Positions 1 through 7,330 are shown, counted from the first letter of the stretch. The stretch is DNA of 7,330 nt from a bacterium (GCA_027364695.1 DAHXOV010000077.1:1-7330), one strand, 5' to 3'. Numbers and translations are program-made. Notes: generated by a model from the letters alone, not told the origin.

Positions 1-742
1 GTTGTTTACAGAGGTGAGCAGGTCTTATTATTTGAGTAATGGTAAATGGCCGGTGAGTATGATATTGCGGGTGCCTATTGGTGCTTATGGTAGTGGTGGC
101 CCTTATCATAGCAGCAGCGTGGAGAGTGTATTGACAAACATTAAAGGTATTAAAATTGCATATCCAAGTAATGCAGCAGATTTGAAGGGCTTGTTAAAGG
201 CAGCATATTATGATCCTAATCCTTGTGTAATGTTGGAACATAAGGGCTTATACTGGAGTAAGGTGAAAGGTACAGAAGAGGCTAAAACGATTGAACCGGA
301 TGAAGCATATATCATCCCATTTGGAAAAGCGAACATGGTACAATATGCGGACGAGGATAAGATAGAAAAAGGGCAATCTGTTTTGATAATTACTTATGGG
401 ATGGGAGTTTATTGGGCAAAGAGCGCTTCCAAAGAGATGCGGGATAGAGTGAGTATTATGGACTTGAGAACATTGATGCCATTGGATGAGAAGAGGATAT
501 TGGAGGAGAGTAAAAGGCACCATAAGGTGATTGTTTTGACAGAAGAGCCTAAGTCAAATAGTTTTGCTCAAAGTTTGGCAGGAAAGATTTCTGAGCAATG
601 CTTTGAGTATTTGGATGCGCCTGTGAAAGTAGCAGGAGCATTGGATGTACCAGCTGTTCCGCTGAATGAATCGCTTGAGAAAGCGGTGCTTCCAAGTGCT
701 GATAAGCTAAAGGCAGTGATGGATGAATTATTGATATATTGA
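1..742 (+). CDS. 2-oxoacid dehydrogenase E1 component, beta (C-terminal) part; 5' end cut by window
   Basis: This is the thiamine-diphosphate-dependent E1 subunit of a 2-oxoacid dehydrogenase complex (pyruvate or branched-chain type), which decarboxylates the 2-oxoacid and passes the acyl group to E2 lipoate in the cytoplasm. The frame is open from the window edge to the TGA at 740-742, giving 246 visible codons; the TTG at position 2 is unlikely to be the real start. Visible residues 20-41 (ILRVPIGAYGSGGPYHSSS, then VE) match the E1-beta segment carrying the conserved HS..E histidine, here His36. The rest of the pyrimidine-binding domain follows, then from about residue 120 the transketolase C-terminal domain (SVLIITYGMGVYWA, VSIMDLRTLMPLDE, VIVLTEEP). 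A stand-alone beta subunit is about 325 residues, so about 80 would be missing; Bacteroidota often carry a fused alpha/beta E1, in which case several hundred are missing. The window cannot decide this, nor the substrate. Confidence 0.88.
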   Translation, partial: LFTEVSRSYYLSNGKWPVSMILRVPIGAYGSGGPYHSSSVESVLTNIKGIKIAYPSNAADLKGLLKAAYYDPNPCVMLEHKGLYWSKVKGTEEAKTIEPDEAYIIPFGKANMVQYADEDKIEKGQSVLIITYGMGVYWAKSASKEMRDRVSIMDLRTLMPLDEKRILEESKRHHKVIVLTEEPKSNSFAQSLAGKISEQCFEYLDAPVKVAGALDVPAVPLNESLEKAVLPSADKLKAVMDELLIY

Positions 743-789
743 AGTGTTTTATTTTTTGATAAAGGCAGAATAAATCAGCAGGTAGGTGT

Positions 790-1791
790 ATGAGATGGCA
801 TTTGGATATAGAATGTTCAAAATTTGCGTTTGAGATAGAACACAGTGATAAGTTGTTTTTGATGGGTTCGTGTTTTGCAGAAAACCTTGCTGTATGGCTG
901 AAGGAAAGATATTTTAATGTTTTTTCCAATCCTAATGGGGTACTTTTTAATCCTGTAAGTATTTATACTAGTCTAAAAAATATTTTAGATAATTCAAAAA
1001 TTTTTGATGAAAGATATTTGTTTTATGATGGTGAATATTGGCGGTCATATTTGCACCAGACACATTTTTTTAATTCCAATAAAGAAAAATTTTTAGCAGA
1101 AACTATAGAGCAACAACGTTTGGCTTATGAGTACATAAAGTCGTGTGATTATTTATTGATTACATTTGGCTCTGCTTATGTATATGAGCATGTGGAACTG
1201 AAAGAGGTAGTAGCGAATTGTCATAAATTGCCATCTCATCATTTTAATAAAAGATTATTGGAAGTGGAGGAAGTGGTGAATATGTATCAGGAGTTAATAG
1301 AAAAGTTGAGGGGTATAAACTCAAAGTTAAGGATTATATTTTCCATTTCGCCTGTAAAGTATTTGAGCTATGGAGTTTTTAATAATCATTTAAGCAAGGC
1401 AGTTTTGTTTTTGTTGGTCAATAAATTATTGAATGATGTGGGCGGCGTGTATTATTTTCCTGCGTATGAATTGGTGAATGATGATTTGAGAGATTATAGA
1501 TTTTACAAGGAAGACATGGCTCATCCGAATGATTTGGCAGTGAAGTATGTAATGGAAAAGTTTTTGTCAGTAGTAATGAGTGAACGTGCAAGGGAAACGA
1601 TAGAGGCTTTAGAAAAGTTGGTTCGTGCTATGCAGCATAAAATTGCGGATAAGGCATCTGTTCACAGTAAAAAGTTTGTTCAACAGATGTTGAATTATTG
1701 CAAAGAGATGGAGGATCAATATGCATATTTGAATTTAGAGAGAGAAAAAAAGTATTTTGTCAAACTGATGGGCGAGAAGGCAGAAGAGTGA
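790..1791 (+). CDS. GSCFA domain-containing protein (SGNH-hydrolase-like, function unknown)
   Basis: A 333-residue protein of the GSCFA family, common in Bacteroidota and thought to have an SGNH/GDSL-hydrolase-like fold; no reaction is established to my knowledge. The family motif is at residues 24-32 (LMGSCFAEN), with Ser27 in the nucleophile position. Other family-like blocks are TFGSAYVYE (125-133), SISPV (185-189), NNHLSK (198-203) and EDMAHPN, whose Asp242-x-x-His245 fits the SGNH block V pair. The tail from about 265 is charged and probably helical. No signal peptide or membrane segment is visible, so it is probably cytoplasmic. The ATG at 790 puts GSCFA at the usual distance from the N-terminus; AGGTAGG at 780-786 is only a weak, closely spaced ribosome site. 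It lies 47 bases after the E1 gene and 27 before the heptose epimerase gene, which hints at envelope sugar metabolism, by position only. Confidence 0.9.
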   Translation: MRWHLDIECSKFAFEIEHSDKLFLMGSCFAENLAVWLKERYFNVFSNPNGVLFNPVSIYTSLKNILDNSKIFDERYLFYDGEYWRSYLHQTHFFNSNKEKFLAETIEQQRLAYEYIKSCDYLLITFGSAYVYEHVELKEVVANCHKLPSHHFNKRLLEVEEVVNMYQELIEKLRGINSKLRIIFSISPVKYLSYGVFNNHLSKAVLFLLVNKLLNDVGGVYYFPAYELVNDDLRDYRFYKEDMAHPNDLAVKYVMEKFLSVVMSERARETIEALEKLVRAMQHKIADKASVHSKKFVQQMLNYCKEMEDQYAYLNLEREKKYFVKLMGEKAEE

Positions 1792-1818
1792 AATTTGGTA
1801 TATTAGCTGCAAAAAATT

Positions 1819-2784
1819 ATGATTGTTGTTACCGGTTCAGCAGGTTTTATTGGGAGTTGTGTGCTGTCTTATTTTAATCAAAGAGGGAGAGAAGATATGG
1901 TGGTGGTAGATGACTTTTCAAGAAAAGATAAAAATAAAAATTTAGAGGGGAAAAAATTTGCTTTGAAGATACACAGGGATGAATTTTTGAATTGGTTGAA
2001 GAACGAAGGGAGGCTGGTGAAGTATGTGATTCATATAGGAGCAAGGACAGATACCACAGAGTTGAATGAAAGGATTTTTGATAAACTGAATTTGAATTAT
2101 TCAAAAGCATTGTGGGAGATCTGTGTGCAGTTTCAGATTCCGTTGATATATGCATCATCGGCAGCTACCTATGGTACAGGAGAGAAGGGTTATGAGGATG
2201 ATGAGGACAAGTTAAAGTTGTTAGAGCCATTGAATCCATACGGATGGAGTAAGCATAAATTTGACTTGTGGGTAGCAGAACAAAAAGAATGCCCTCCATT
2301 TTGGGCGGGCTTGAAGTTTTTTAATGTTTTTGGTCCTAATGAATATCATAAAGGGAGAATGGCATCTGTGGTATATCATGCGTATCATCAGATTAAACAA
2401 CAAGGAAAGGTAAAGTTGTTTCGTTCACATCGTTCAGACTTTAGAGATGGAGAGCAACTCAGGGATTTTGTATATGTGAAAGATGTGGTCAAAGTGATTG
2501 ATTTTTTATATTCTAATAAGCTAAAAAGAGGGATATATAATTTAGGTACAGGTAAGGCAAGGACATTTTTGGATTTGGCAAAGTCTGTTTTTATCGCAAT
2601 GAATATGCCTGAAAATATAGAATTTATAGATACACCATTGGACATAAGAGATAAATACCAATACTACACAGAAGCAAAGATGAATAAACTGATGCAAGAA
2701 GGATACAAAGAGACCCTTTATTCATTAGAGAATGCAGTGCAGGATTATGTTCAAGGATATCTTTCAGCAGGGAGGTATGATTAA
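1819..2784 (+). CDS. hldD: ADP-L-glycero-D-manno-heptose 6-epimerase
   Basis: An extended short-chain dehydrogenase/reductase that converts ADP-D-glycero-D-manno-heptose to the L-glycero form, the last step in making the activated heptose of lipopolysaccharide inner core, in the cytoplasm. At 321 residues it is close to E. coli HldD (310). The Rossmann motif TGSAGFIGS has Gly6, Gly9 and Gly12; the acidic residues of VVVDDFS follow the next strand. The catalytic set is visible: Ser113/Ser114 in YASSAATYG and Tyr141-x-x-x-Lys145 in YGWSK. The HldD-specific segments FFNVFGPNEYHKGRMAS, FRDGEQLRDFVYVKDVV and TPLDIRDKYQYYTEAKM separate it from general UDP-glucose epimerases. The ATG at 1819 matches the usual MIVVTG start; an A-rich tract rather than a Shine-Dalgarno sequence precedes it. 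It probably shares a transcript with the GSCFA gene. No other heptose-pathway gene is in the window. Confidence 0.95.
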   Translation: MIVVTGSAGFIGSCVLSYFNQRGREDMVVVDDFSRKDKNKNLEGKKFALKIHRDEFLNWLKNEGRLVKYVIHIGARTDTTELNERIFDKLNLNYSKALWEICVQFQIPLIYASSAATYGTGEKGYEDDEDKLKLLEPLNPYGWSKHKFDLWVAEQKECPPFWAGLKFFNVFGPNEYHKGRMASVVYHAYHQIKQQGKVKLFRSHRSDFRDGEQLRDFVYVKDVVKVIDFLYSNKLKRGIYNLGTGKARTFLDLAKSVFIAMNMPENIEFIDTPLDIRDKYQYYTEAKMNKLMQEGYKETLYSLENAVQDYVQGYLSAGRYD

Positions 2785-2795
2785 AAAAAATCTTG

Positions 2796-2803
2796 TAAAT
2801 TTG
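2796..2803 (+). promoter_or_regulatory. possible Bacteroidota -7 promoter element
   Basis: TAAATTTG fits the Bacteroidota primary-sigma -7 consensus TAnnTTTG exactly. It lies in the 38-base gap between hldD and the sensor gene, so transcription would begin near 2808-2811, shortly before the candidate start codons at 2823 and 2841. No TTG or TTTG -33 element sits at the expected spacing upstream, where the sequence still encodes the HldD C-terminus. In DNA this AT-rich an eight-base match with two free positions can arise by chance, so this is a weak call. Confidence 0.3.
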
Positions 2804-2822
2804 TGGTTTCTATTATGAATGA

Positions 2823-5800
2823 ATGTGTTTTTGGTATAGAATGAATTGGCTTACAAGCAAAAAGACCATTGGTAAAATAAAAGCCCTTGATGTGGTAAGG
2901 ATTGTTTTTATTATTGTAGCATTTGGTATCAATAGTTTTTCTCAGGAATTAAGCGTTATTAATATCAACTCAAAAAATGGATTACCTACAAATGCAGTGA
3001 ATGATGTTTTTAAAGATTCGTATGGTTTTTATTGGATAGGTACCCAGTTGGGCTTGTCCAGGTACGATGGTTATGAAGTGGAGAAAATAAAGAATAATCT
3101 GAATGACAGTTTTTCAGTGGGATGTTTGAATATTTATTCTATTAAACAATATAAAAATTATTTGATTGTTGGTTGTGAAAATGGAGTTTCATTTTATGAT
3201 TATATAAAAGACAGATTTTTTAAGTTTCCTGAAATAGAGAAAGAATTAGGAAATAGCGCAGTATTTGGTTTTTTTGTGATGGCTGATAAGTTATGTATAA
3301 TGAGCGAAAAAGGATTGTACGAATATCAGTTCAAAAATAAGAAAATAAGAAGATATGCGCTGGCAAATAAAAATGACTATGAGTTATCGTCAGATACAAA
3401 GTTGTTTTTTAATAATGCTTGTTTTTTACTCACCGATCCAAACTTATCTATTAGAAGGATTGACACGGTCAATTTTATTATCCAAGAACCAGTAAAAATA
3501 GAACATGTCAGCGGCTACCCAAAAGATCTAATACAATATGGAAACAAAATATATGTGGCATTTCATAATTATGGCGTTATACGAATGGATGCTCATACAC
3601 TAAAAAAAATAGATGAGCCGATAGTAATTAAAAATTTATCAGGAGAGTTCGGCGTAGATGAAATCATAAGTATTGTAAGCATAAAAAATAAAATATACAT
3701 AGGATATAAAAATGGTGTTTTAGAATACGACCCTGTATCTTCAATAATAGAACCACTACATTTTAAGGATCAAATACATTTCAAGGATCAAACAGAAAAA
3801 GAGCAGATAAAGAAATTGTATAATATTGATAACAATCTGGTATTAGCAAGCTATTTGAATGGAGTTTATATGATACCACTTTCAGTAAAAAAAATTATCA
3901 ACCCTATACCTCATTATATCAATAATCAATATAATAATACCTTTGTAATTTATGAATATACGCCTGATAAAATTTTAATAGGCGGAGATAGTAAATTGTT
4001 TTTGTATAATATGATTCATCGCAGAATTGAGAATGATTTTAGTGATCTACTAAAAAATGTCTATGCATTATGTTTATCGCCATCTAATGAAAAAGACAAG
4101 TATTTCATAGGCACATGGGGGCAGTACTTAGTATCGTTAGATTTAAAGAAAAAAAAACGCATTAGTATAAAAACTAACCCTAATGTCAGAGATATTTTAT
4201 CATTGCTTTTAGATAACAGTGATACTCTATGGTGCGGCACATTAGGTGAAGGACTCTATAAATATAACACCAAAACAGAAAAATGGCTTAAAATGAATTT
4301 GTTTCAAAACTATTCCATTAACTTTATTAAAAAAGCAGATGACTATTACTGGATTGCTACATCAGACAATGGAGTATTCAAGATCAACAAAAAAGGAGAA
4401 ACGCTTTTGCACCTCAATACCGAGAAAAAACTTCTGTCTAACAATACAGCATATTGTATAGAAGAAGATAGCAATTACCTATACATTGCTACCGACAATG
4501 GACTTACCTTATATGATAAAAAACTGTCAAAGTCAAAATTCTTCTTTGAAAGCCATGGGATATATAGTTCCGGCATTTTATCCGTAACAAAAGATAGAAA
4601 AAATAACTTATGGATGAGTACCATTAAAGGAATCACCAAAATGGTTTTATCCCGACTTTCTAACCCGCATTTAAAATTGTTTTATAATTATACTACTGTT
4701 GACGGATTAATGAATTATGAATATAATCAAAATGCTTATCATGTATTATCAAACGGCTATCTCATATATGGAGGAGTAAGTGGTATTGATATATTGAATC
4801 CATTATCAATAAAATCTTCTTTTCATCCTATACCCGTTTACATCAGCTCCTTTAAAAAAAATGGAAAAGATTATATGCTTGATACTAGTATTTTTTTGAA
4901 AAAATATTTTGAATTAGATTGGAGACAAAACAATTTTCAAATAGAACTTACGGCTATCAATCCATTATCTTCATCAAAAATTTTTTACAAATACAGACTA
5001 GTAGGATATGACGATGAGTATTCAGAGCCAACAGAGGTACGCTACATATCATATACAGGATTGCCAGGCGGTACATATCAATTGCAAGTATTAGCTACAA
5101 ATCAAGACGGCGAGTGGAACACAGAACCACACTATATTTATATCAAAGTCATCCCACCTTTCTGGAAAACACCATGGTTTATCATTACCTCATCAGTGTT
5201 ACTTTTTGGAGGTATTTTTGGATTTAATCAATACCGCACTTATCAGATGAAGCAAAGAAACAAAGAACTTGAACAAAAAGTAAAAGAGAGAACAAGAGAA
5301 TTATCCACAAAAAATAACGAAATATTAAGTAGCATAGAATACGCCAAACGAATACAACAAGCCATTCTCCCCACCCATAAATATGTTCAGAAAGTAGTAC
5401 CAAATGCCTTTATCCTATACTTGCCAAAGGATATTGTAAGCGGTGATTTTTACTGGGTGTACGAAATGTCAGATAAAAAAGAAAATAAAAATAAATCTAT
5501 TGTAATAGCAGCAGTAGATTGCACAGGACACGGCGTACCAGGAGCACTAATGAGTATGATAGGAAATAATTTATTAAATCAAATTGTTATTGAAAAAAAT
5601 ATCACCGCCCCAGAACGCATTCTTAGTGAAATGAACAAAGGCGTACAATCAGCACTTAAACAAGGACAAGGCGAAGTACAAACCAACGATGGAATGGATG
5701 CATCTATTGTGCATTTTCAAAAGAACGGACAAATACAATATGCAGGCGCATACCGTCCACTAATCATCGTCAGATCAAATGGAGAAACAGAAAAATTAGA

Positions 5801-6098
5801 AGGAGATAAATCTCCCATAGGAGGCGTACAGATGGATACTGACAGAACATACACCCTGTATAATATTCAACTTCAAAAAGGCGATAGCATCTACCTCTTT
5901 TCCGATGGATATGCTGACCAGTTTGGCGGTGAAAAAGGAAAAAAAATGATGATGAAAAAATTGATCTCCCACCTGCAAAAAATACACATGGAACCACCCG
6001 ATAAACAAAAAGAAATTCTTGAAAACCAGTTCAAACAATGGAAAGGAAACTATGATCAAATAGATGATGTACTCGTAATAGGAATGACACAAATGTAA
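2823..6098 (+). CDS. Membrane sensor: two-component-regulator propeller, Y_Y_Y domain and SpoIIE/PP2C-type phosphatase
   Basis: A 1,091-residue one-pass sensor that probably couples a periplasmic ligand to Ser/Thr dephosphorylation in the cytoplasm. A signal peptide (basic segment, then RIVFIIVAFGI, then SFSQ) ends near residue 46. Propeller motifs run from GLPTNAV (53-59) and FYWIGTQLGLSRYDG (69-83), are degenerate in the middle, then recur at Trp470, Trp510, Tyr554, Trp597 and about Tyr649. The Y_Y_Y domain spans about 705-780, the membrane helix about 785-803, and a charged signalling helix 804-850 ending in IQQAILP. The phosphatase domain keeps its acidic residues: Asp875 (SGDFYW), Asp899 (DCTGHGVPGA), Asp956/Asp959 (DGMDAS), Asp1028 (FSDGYADQFGG) and Asp1081/Asp1082, so activity is likely. 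No histidine kinase, receiver or DNA-binding domain is present. Met7 (2841) is an equally plausible start. Strand composition changes near residue 200, and residues 313-324 are a duplicated hexapeptide. Substrate and ligand are unknown; no anti-sigma partner lies nearby. Confidence 0.93.
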   Translation: MCFWYRMNWLTSKKTIGKIKALDVVRIVFIIVAFGINSFSQELSVININSKNGLPTNAVNDVFKDSYGFYWIGTQLGLSRYDGYEVEKIKNNLNDSFSVGCLNIYSIKQYKNYLIVGCENGVSFYDYIKDRFFKFPEIEKELGNSAVFGFFVMADKLCIMSEKGLYEYQFKNKKIRRYALANKNDYELSSDTKLFFNNACFLLTDPNLSIRRIDTVNFIIQEPVKIEHVSGYPKDLIQYGNKIYVAFHNYGVIRMDAHTLKKIDEPIVIKNLSGEFGVDEIISIVSIKNKIYIGYKNGVLEYDPVSSIIEPLHFKDQIHFKDQTEKEQIKKLYNIDNNLVLASYLNGVYMIPLSVKKIINPIPHYINNQYNNTFVIYEYTPDKILIGGDSKLFLYNMIHRRIENDFSDLLKNVYALCLSPSNEKDKYFIGTWGQYLVSLDLKKKKRISIKTNPNVRDILSLLLDNSDTLWCGTLGEGLYKYNTKTEKWLKMNLFQNYSINFIKKADDYYWIATSDNGVFKINKKGETLLHLNTEKKLLSNNTAYCIEEDSNYLYIATDNGLTLYDKKLSKSKFFFESHGIYSSGILSVTKDRKNNLWMSTIKGITKMVLSRLSNPHLKLFYNYTTVDGLMNYEYNQNAYHVLSNGYLIYGGVSGIDILNPLSIKSSFHPIPVYISSFKKNGKDYMLDTSIFLKKYFELDWRQNNFQIELTAINPLSSSKIFYKYRLVGYDDEYSEPTEVRYISYTGLPGGTYQLQVLATNQDGEWNTEPHYIYIKVIPPFWKTPWFIITSSVLLFGGIFGFNQYRTYQMKQRNKELEQKVKERTRELSTKNNEILSSIEYAKRIQQAILPTHKYVQKVVPNAFILYLPKDIVSGDFYWVYEMSDKKENKNKSIVIAAVDCTGHGVPGALMSMIGNNLLNQIVIEKNITAPERILSEMNKGVQSALKQGQGEVQTNDGMDASIVHFQKNGQIQYAGAYRPLIIVRSNGETEKLEGDKSPIGGVQMDTDRTYTLYNIQLQKGDSIYLFSDGYADQFGGEKGKKMMMKKLISHLQKIHMEPPDKQKEILENQFKQWKGNYDQIDDVLVIGMTQM
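3759..3794 (+). repeat. 18-base tandem duplication inside the sensor gene
   Basis: Two adjacent 18-base units, 3759-3776 and 3777-3794, differ at only two positions (T to C at unit positions 6 and 17). They are in frame and encode HFKDQI followed by HFKDQT, residues 313-324, in the degenerate middle of the propeller. The first difference is synonymous and the second changes Ile to Thr. The near identity suggests a fairly recent slippage or duplication event that kept the reading frame. Confidence 0.85.
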
Positions 6099-6247
6099 AT
6101 AAAATTTACTTTAAGTACAATATTGAATTAATTTATCCTTCATCTAAATTTAGTATGATAAATTCATTCTTTCGTCTAAAAAGATATTGAAAGATTCACT
6201 TTTCATTCTTTTATTTGAGCCAAATTACAAATTGAATAATTGATACT
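6099..6247. other. AT-rich intergenic gap with two weak palindromes
   Basis: A 149-base gap between the sensor gene and the patatin gene, the longest in the window. GTAAAT-AAA-ATTTAC (6095-6109) is a perfect 6-base-pair palindrome that includes the TAA stop of the sensor gene. AATTTA-GTATGA-TAAATT (6147-6164) is another. Both stems are almost entirely A-T and neither is followed by a clear run of T, so they are poor intrinsic terminators. I saw no clear TAnnTTTG promoter element. The size of the gap still suggests that the patatin gene has its own promoter. Confidence 0.3.
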
Positions 6248-7285
6248 ATGGCAGCCAATAAAGAAACCAAAAAAATAACACTGGCACTACAAGGAGGTGG
6301 CGCTCATGGGGCATTTACATGGGGTGTTTTAGACCGACTACTGGAAGTGGATGAACTGGAAGTAGAAGCCATATCAGGTACTAGCGCAGGAGCTATCAAC
6401 ACTGTAGTTTGCGCCTATGGACTTCATATTGGCGGTGCCCAAAAAGCCAAAGAATTACTCAACCAACTATGGGAAAAAACGGCTTTGAATGGCAGTATTT
6501 GGTTCAAGCCATCTCCCATAGATGCTTTTTTAAGTAAAGGAGATATATACAATTCCCCTGGCTATATGTTTTTCAATATGCTCATGCAGTACGTTTCCCC
6601 TTATACACTAAATCCCTTTAATTACAACCCATTGACAAATATCCTAAATGAACTTGTGGATTTTGAAGAGTTACATAAGTATAGCAAAAAGAAACTTTTT
6701 ATATGCGCTACCAATGTGAAAACCAACAGAGCAAAAATATTTACCAATAAAGAAATTACCGTAGATGCAGTACTGGCCTCCTCCTGTTTACCATTTTTAT
6801 TTCAGGCAGTAAAAATAGGCGATGAATATTATTGGGATGGAGGGTATATGGGAAACCCACCGCTATCTCCAATGATCAATAATACGACATCTCAAGACAT
6901 CGTTCTCATCAAAATCAATTCCATCAACATCCCTCACATACCTGTTACAGCAAAAGATATATATGATAGGGTAAACGAAATATCCTTTAATAGCAGTTTA
7001 ATTAATGAAATGAAATTTATTCACTACCGAAATGAACTTATCAGAAACGGCATCATTAAACCCGATGGAAAGTTTAACCGTGAAATATTTATTCATGTCA
7101 TATCAGGTTATAATACACTAAATAAATTGGGATACAGCAGCAAACTCAACACTTCTTACCAATTCCTTAAAAAACTTAAAGAAGAAGGCAGAAAAGTAGC
7201 CGACGAATGGCTCAATAATAACTATCATAAAATTAGTTCCAATTCCACTTTTGATATAGAAGAACATTTCTTTGAACAATATTAA
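6248..7285 (+). CDS. Patatin-like phospholipase family protein
   Basis: A 345-residue lipid acyl hydrolase of the patatin family, which cleaves fatty acyl ester bonds of phospholipids or related lipids with a Ser-Asp dyad. The oxyanion-hole loop is GGGAHG (residues 16-21), the nucleophile elbow GTSAG (44-48) has Ser46, and the second catalytic residue is Asp197 in the DGG motif (197-199). All three are intact, so the enzyme should be active. No signal peptide, outer-membrane barrel or membrane helix is visible, so it is probably cytoplasmic or loosely membrane-bound, like the bacterial RssA-type proteins. The ATG at 6248 puts the glycine loop about 15 residues from the N-terminus, as is normal; no Shine-Dalgarno sequence precedes it. 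The 149-base gap upstream argues for separate transcription from the sensor phosphatase gene. Codons are rich in A and C compared with the genes before position 2800. Its substrate cannot be predicted. Confidence 0.94.
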   Translation: MAANKETKKITLALQGGGAHGAFTWGVLDRLLEVDELEVEAISGTSAGAINTVVCAYGLHIGGAQKAKELLNQLWEKTALNGSIWFKPSPIDAFLSKGDIYNSPGYMFFNMLMQYVSPYTLNPFNYNPLTNILNELVDFEELHKYSKKKLFICATNVKTNRAKIFTNKEITVDAVLASSCLPFLFQAVKIGDEYYWDGGYMGNPPLSPMINNTTSQDIVLIKINSINIPHIPVTAKDIYDRVNEISFNSSLINEMKFIHYRNELIRNGIIKPDGKFNREIFIHVISGYNTLNKLGYSSKLNTSYQFLKKLKEEGRKVADEWLNNNYHKISSNSTFDIEEHFFEQY

Positions 7286-7330
7286 TCGCGCCTGTTACAA
7301 CTTACTTTAATTCTTTTTACTGTGTTAAGA

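Noticed and set aside
730..760. Possible promoter before the GSCFA gene (TTG at 731-733, TA...TTTG at 750-758)
   Set aside because: The -7-like element has three bases rather than two between TA and TTTG, and the spacer is short, so it does not fit the Bacteroidota consensus.
248..929. Two minus-strand open frames (248-523 and 549-929)
   Set aside because: They lie opposite the E1 and GSCFA coding sequences, show no recognisable domain, and look like shadows of strongly supported + strand genes.
1874..2645. Three minus-strand open frames opposite hldD
   Set aside because: The + strand has a complete HldD with all catalytic motifs. The opposite frames have no family signature or plausible start context.
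2769..2818. Short open frame MIKKNLVNLWFLL starting at 2777, just after GGGAGG, as a possible leader peptide
   Set aside because: The purine run ends one base before the ATG, too close for ribosome binding, and it already encodes the HldD C-terminus. The 13-codon frame has no other support.
5770..6092. Two overlapping minus-strand open frames rich in Phe and Ile
   Set aside because: They are antisense to the conserved phosphatase domain. Their hydrophobic composition follows from the A-rich + strand.
6095..6109. Palindrome over the sensor-gene stop codon as a transcription terminator
   Set aside because: The stem is only six pairs, nearly all A-T, with no following T run. Such palindromes are common by chance in DNA this AT-rich.
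6214..6247. TTTG at 6214-6217 with TAATTG at 6237-6242 as a promoter for the patatin gene
   Set aside because: The -7 match is poor, and its position would start transcription at or after the ATG at 6248.
1..7330. tRNA or rRNA genes, CRISPR arrays, insertion sequences, attachment sites, riboswitches
   Set aside because: Reading both strands gave no cloverleaf, regular repeat-spacer pattern, transposase or terminal inverted repeats. Coding sequence fills almost the whole window.

Overview
The window looks like chromosomal DNA of a Bacteroidota bacterium. It is AT-rich (about 33-34% G+C in the 300-base blocks I counted by hand). It carries a GSCFA-family gene and a very long gene that joins a two-component-regulator propeller and a Y_Y_Y domain to a cytoplasmic enzyme domain; both are typical of this phylum. 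Strong Shine-Dalgarno sequences are missing before the starts, which also fits. I cannot assign a family or genus.

All five genes lie on the + strand. Positions 1-742 hold the 3' part of a thiamine-diphosphate 2-oxoacid dehydrogenase E1 gene (beta half), cut by the window edge. After 47 bases comes a GSCFA-domain gene (790-1791), and after another 27 bases an hldD-type ADP-L-glycero-D-manno-heptose 6-epimerase (1819-2784). These three may be cotranscribed, although E1 has no obvious functional link to the other two. HldD makes the heptose precursor of lipopolysaccharide inner core, so the GSCFA protein may act in envelope polysaccharide metabolism; this rests on position only. After 38 bases, with a possible Bacteroidota -7 promoter element, comes a 1,091-codon membrane sensor (2823-6098): periplasmic beta-propeller, Y_Y_Y domain, one transmembrane helix, signalling helix and SpoIIE/PP2C-type phosphatase. 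A 149-base AT-rich gap leads to a patatin-like phospholipase gene (6248-7285). The last 45 bases show nothing recognisable.

I found no complete undescribed system, RNA gene, CRISPR array, insertion sequence or integration site. The most unusual signal is a sharp change in strand composition inside the sensor gene, near position 3420. Upstream, the + strand is strongly G-rich over C (98 G to 42 C in 2941-3420; 78 to 25 in 1261-1560). Downstream, G and C are about equal or C exceeds G (56 to 53 in 3421-3780; 42 to 58 in 6841-7140), while total G+C and gene orientation stay the same. This could be a recombination or inversion junction between paralogous sensor genes, or a replication-strand switch. 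The same gene carries an 18-base in-frame tandem duplication at 3759-3794.
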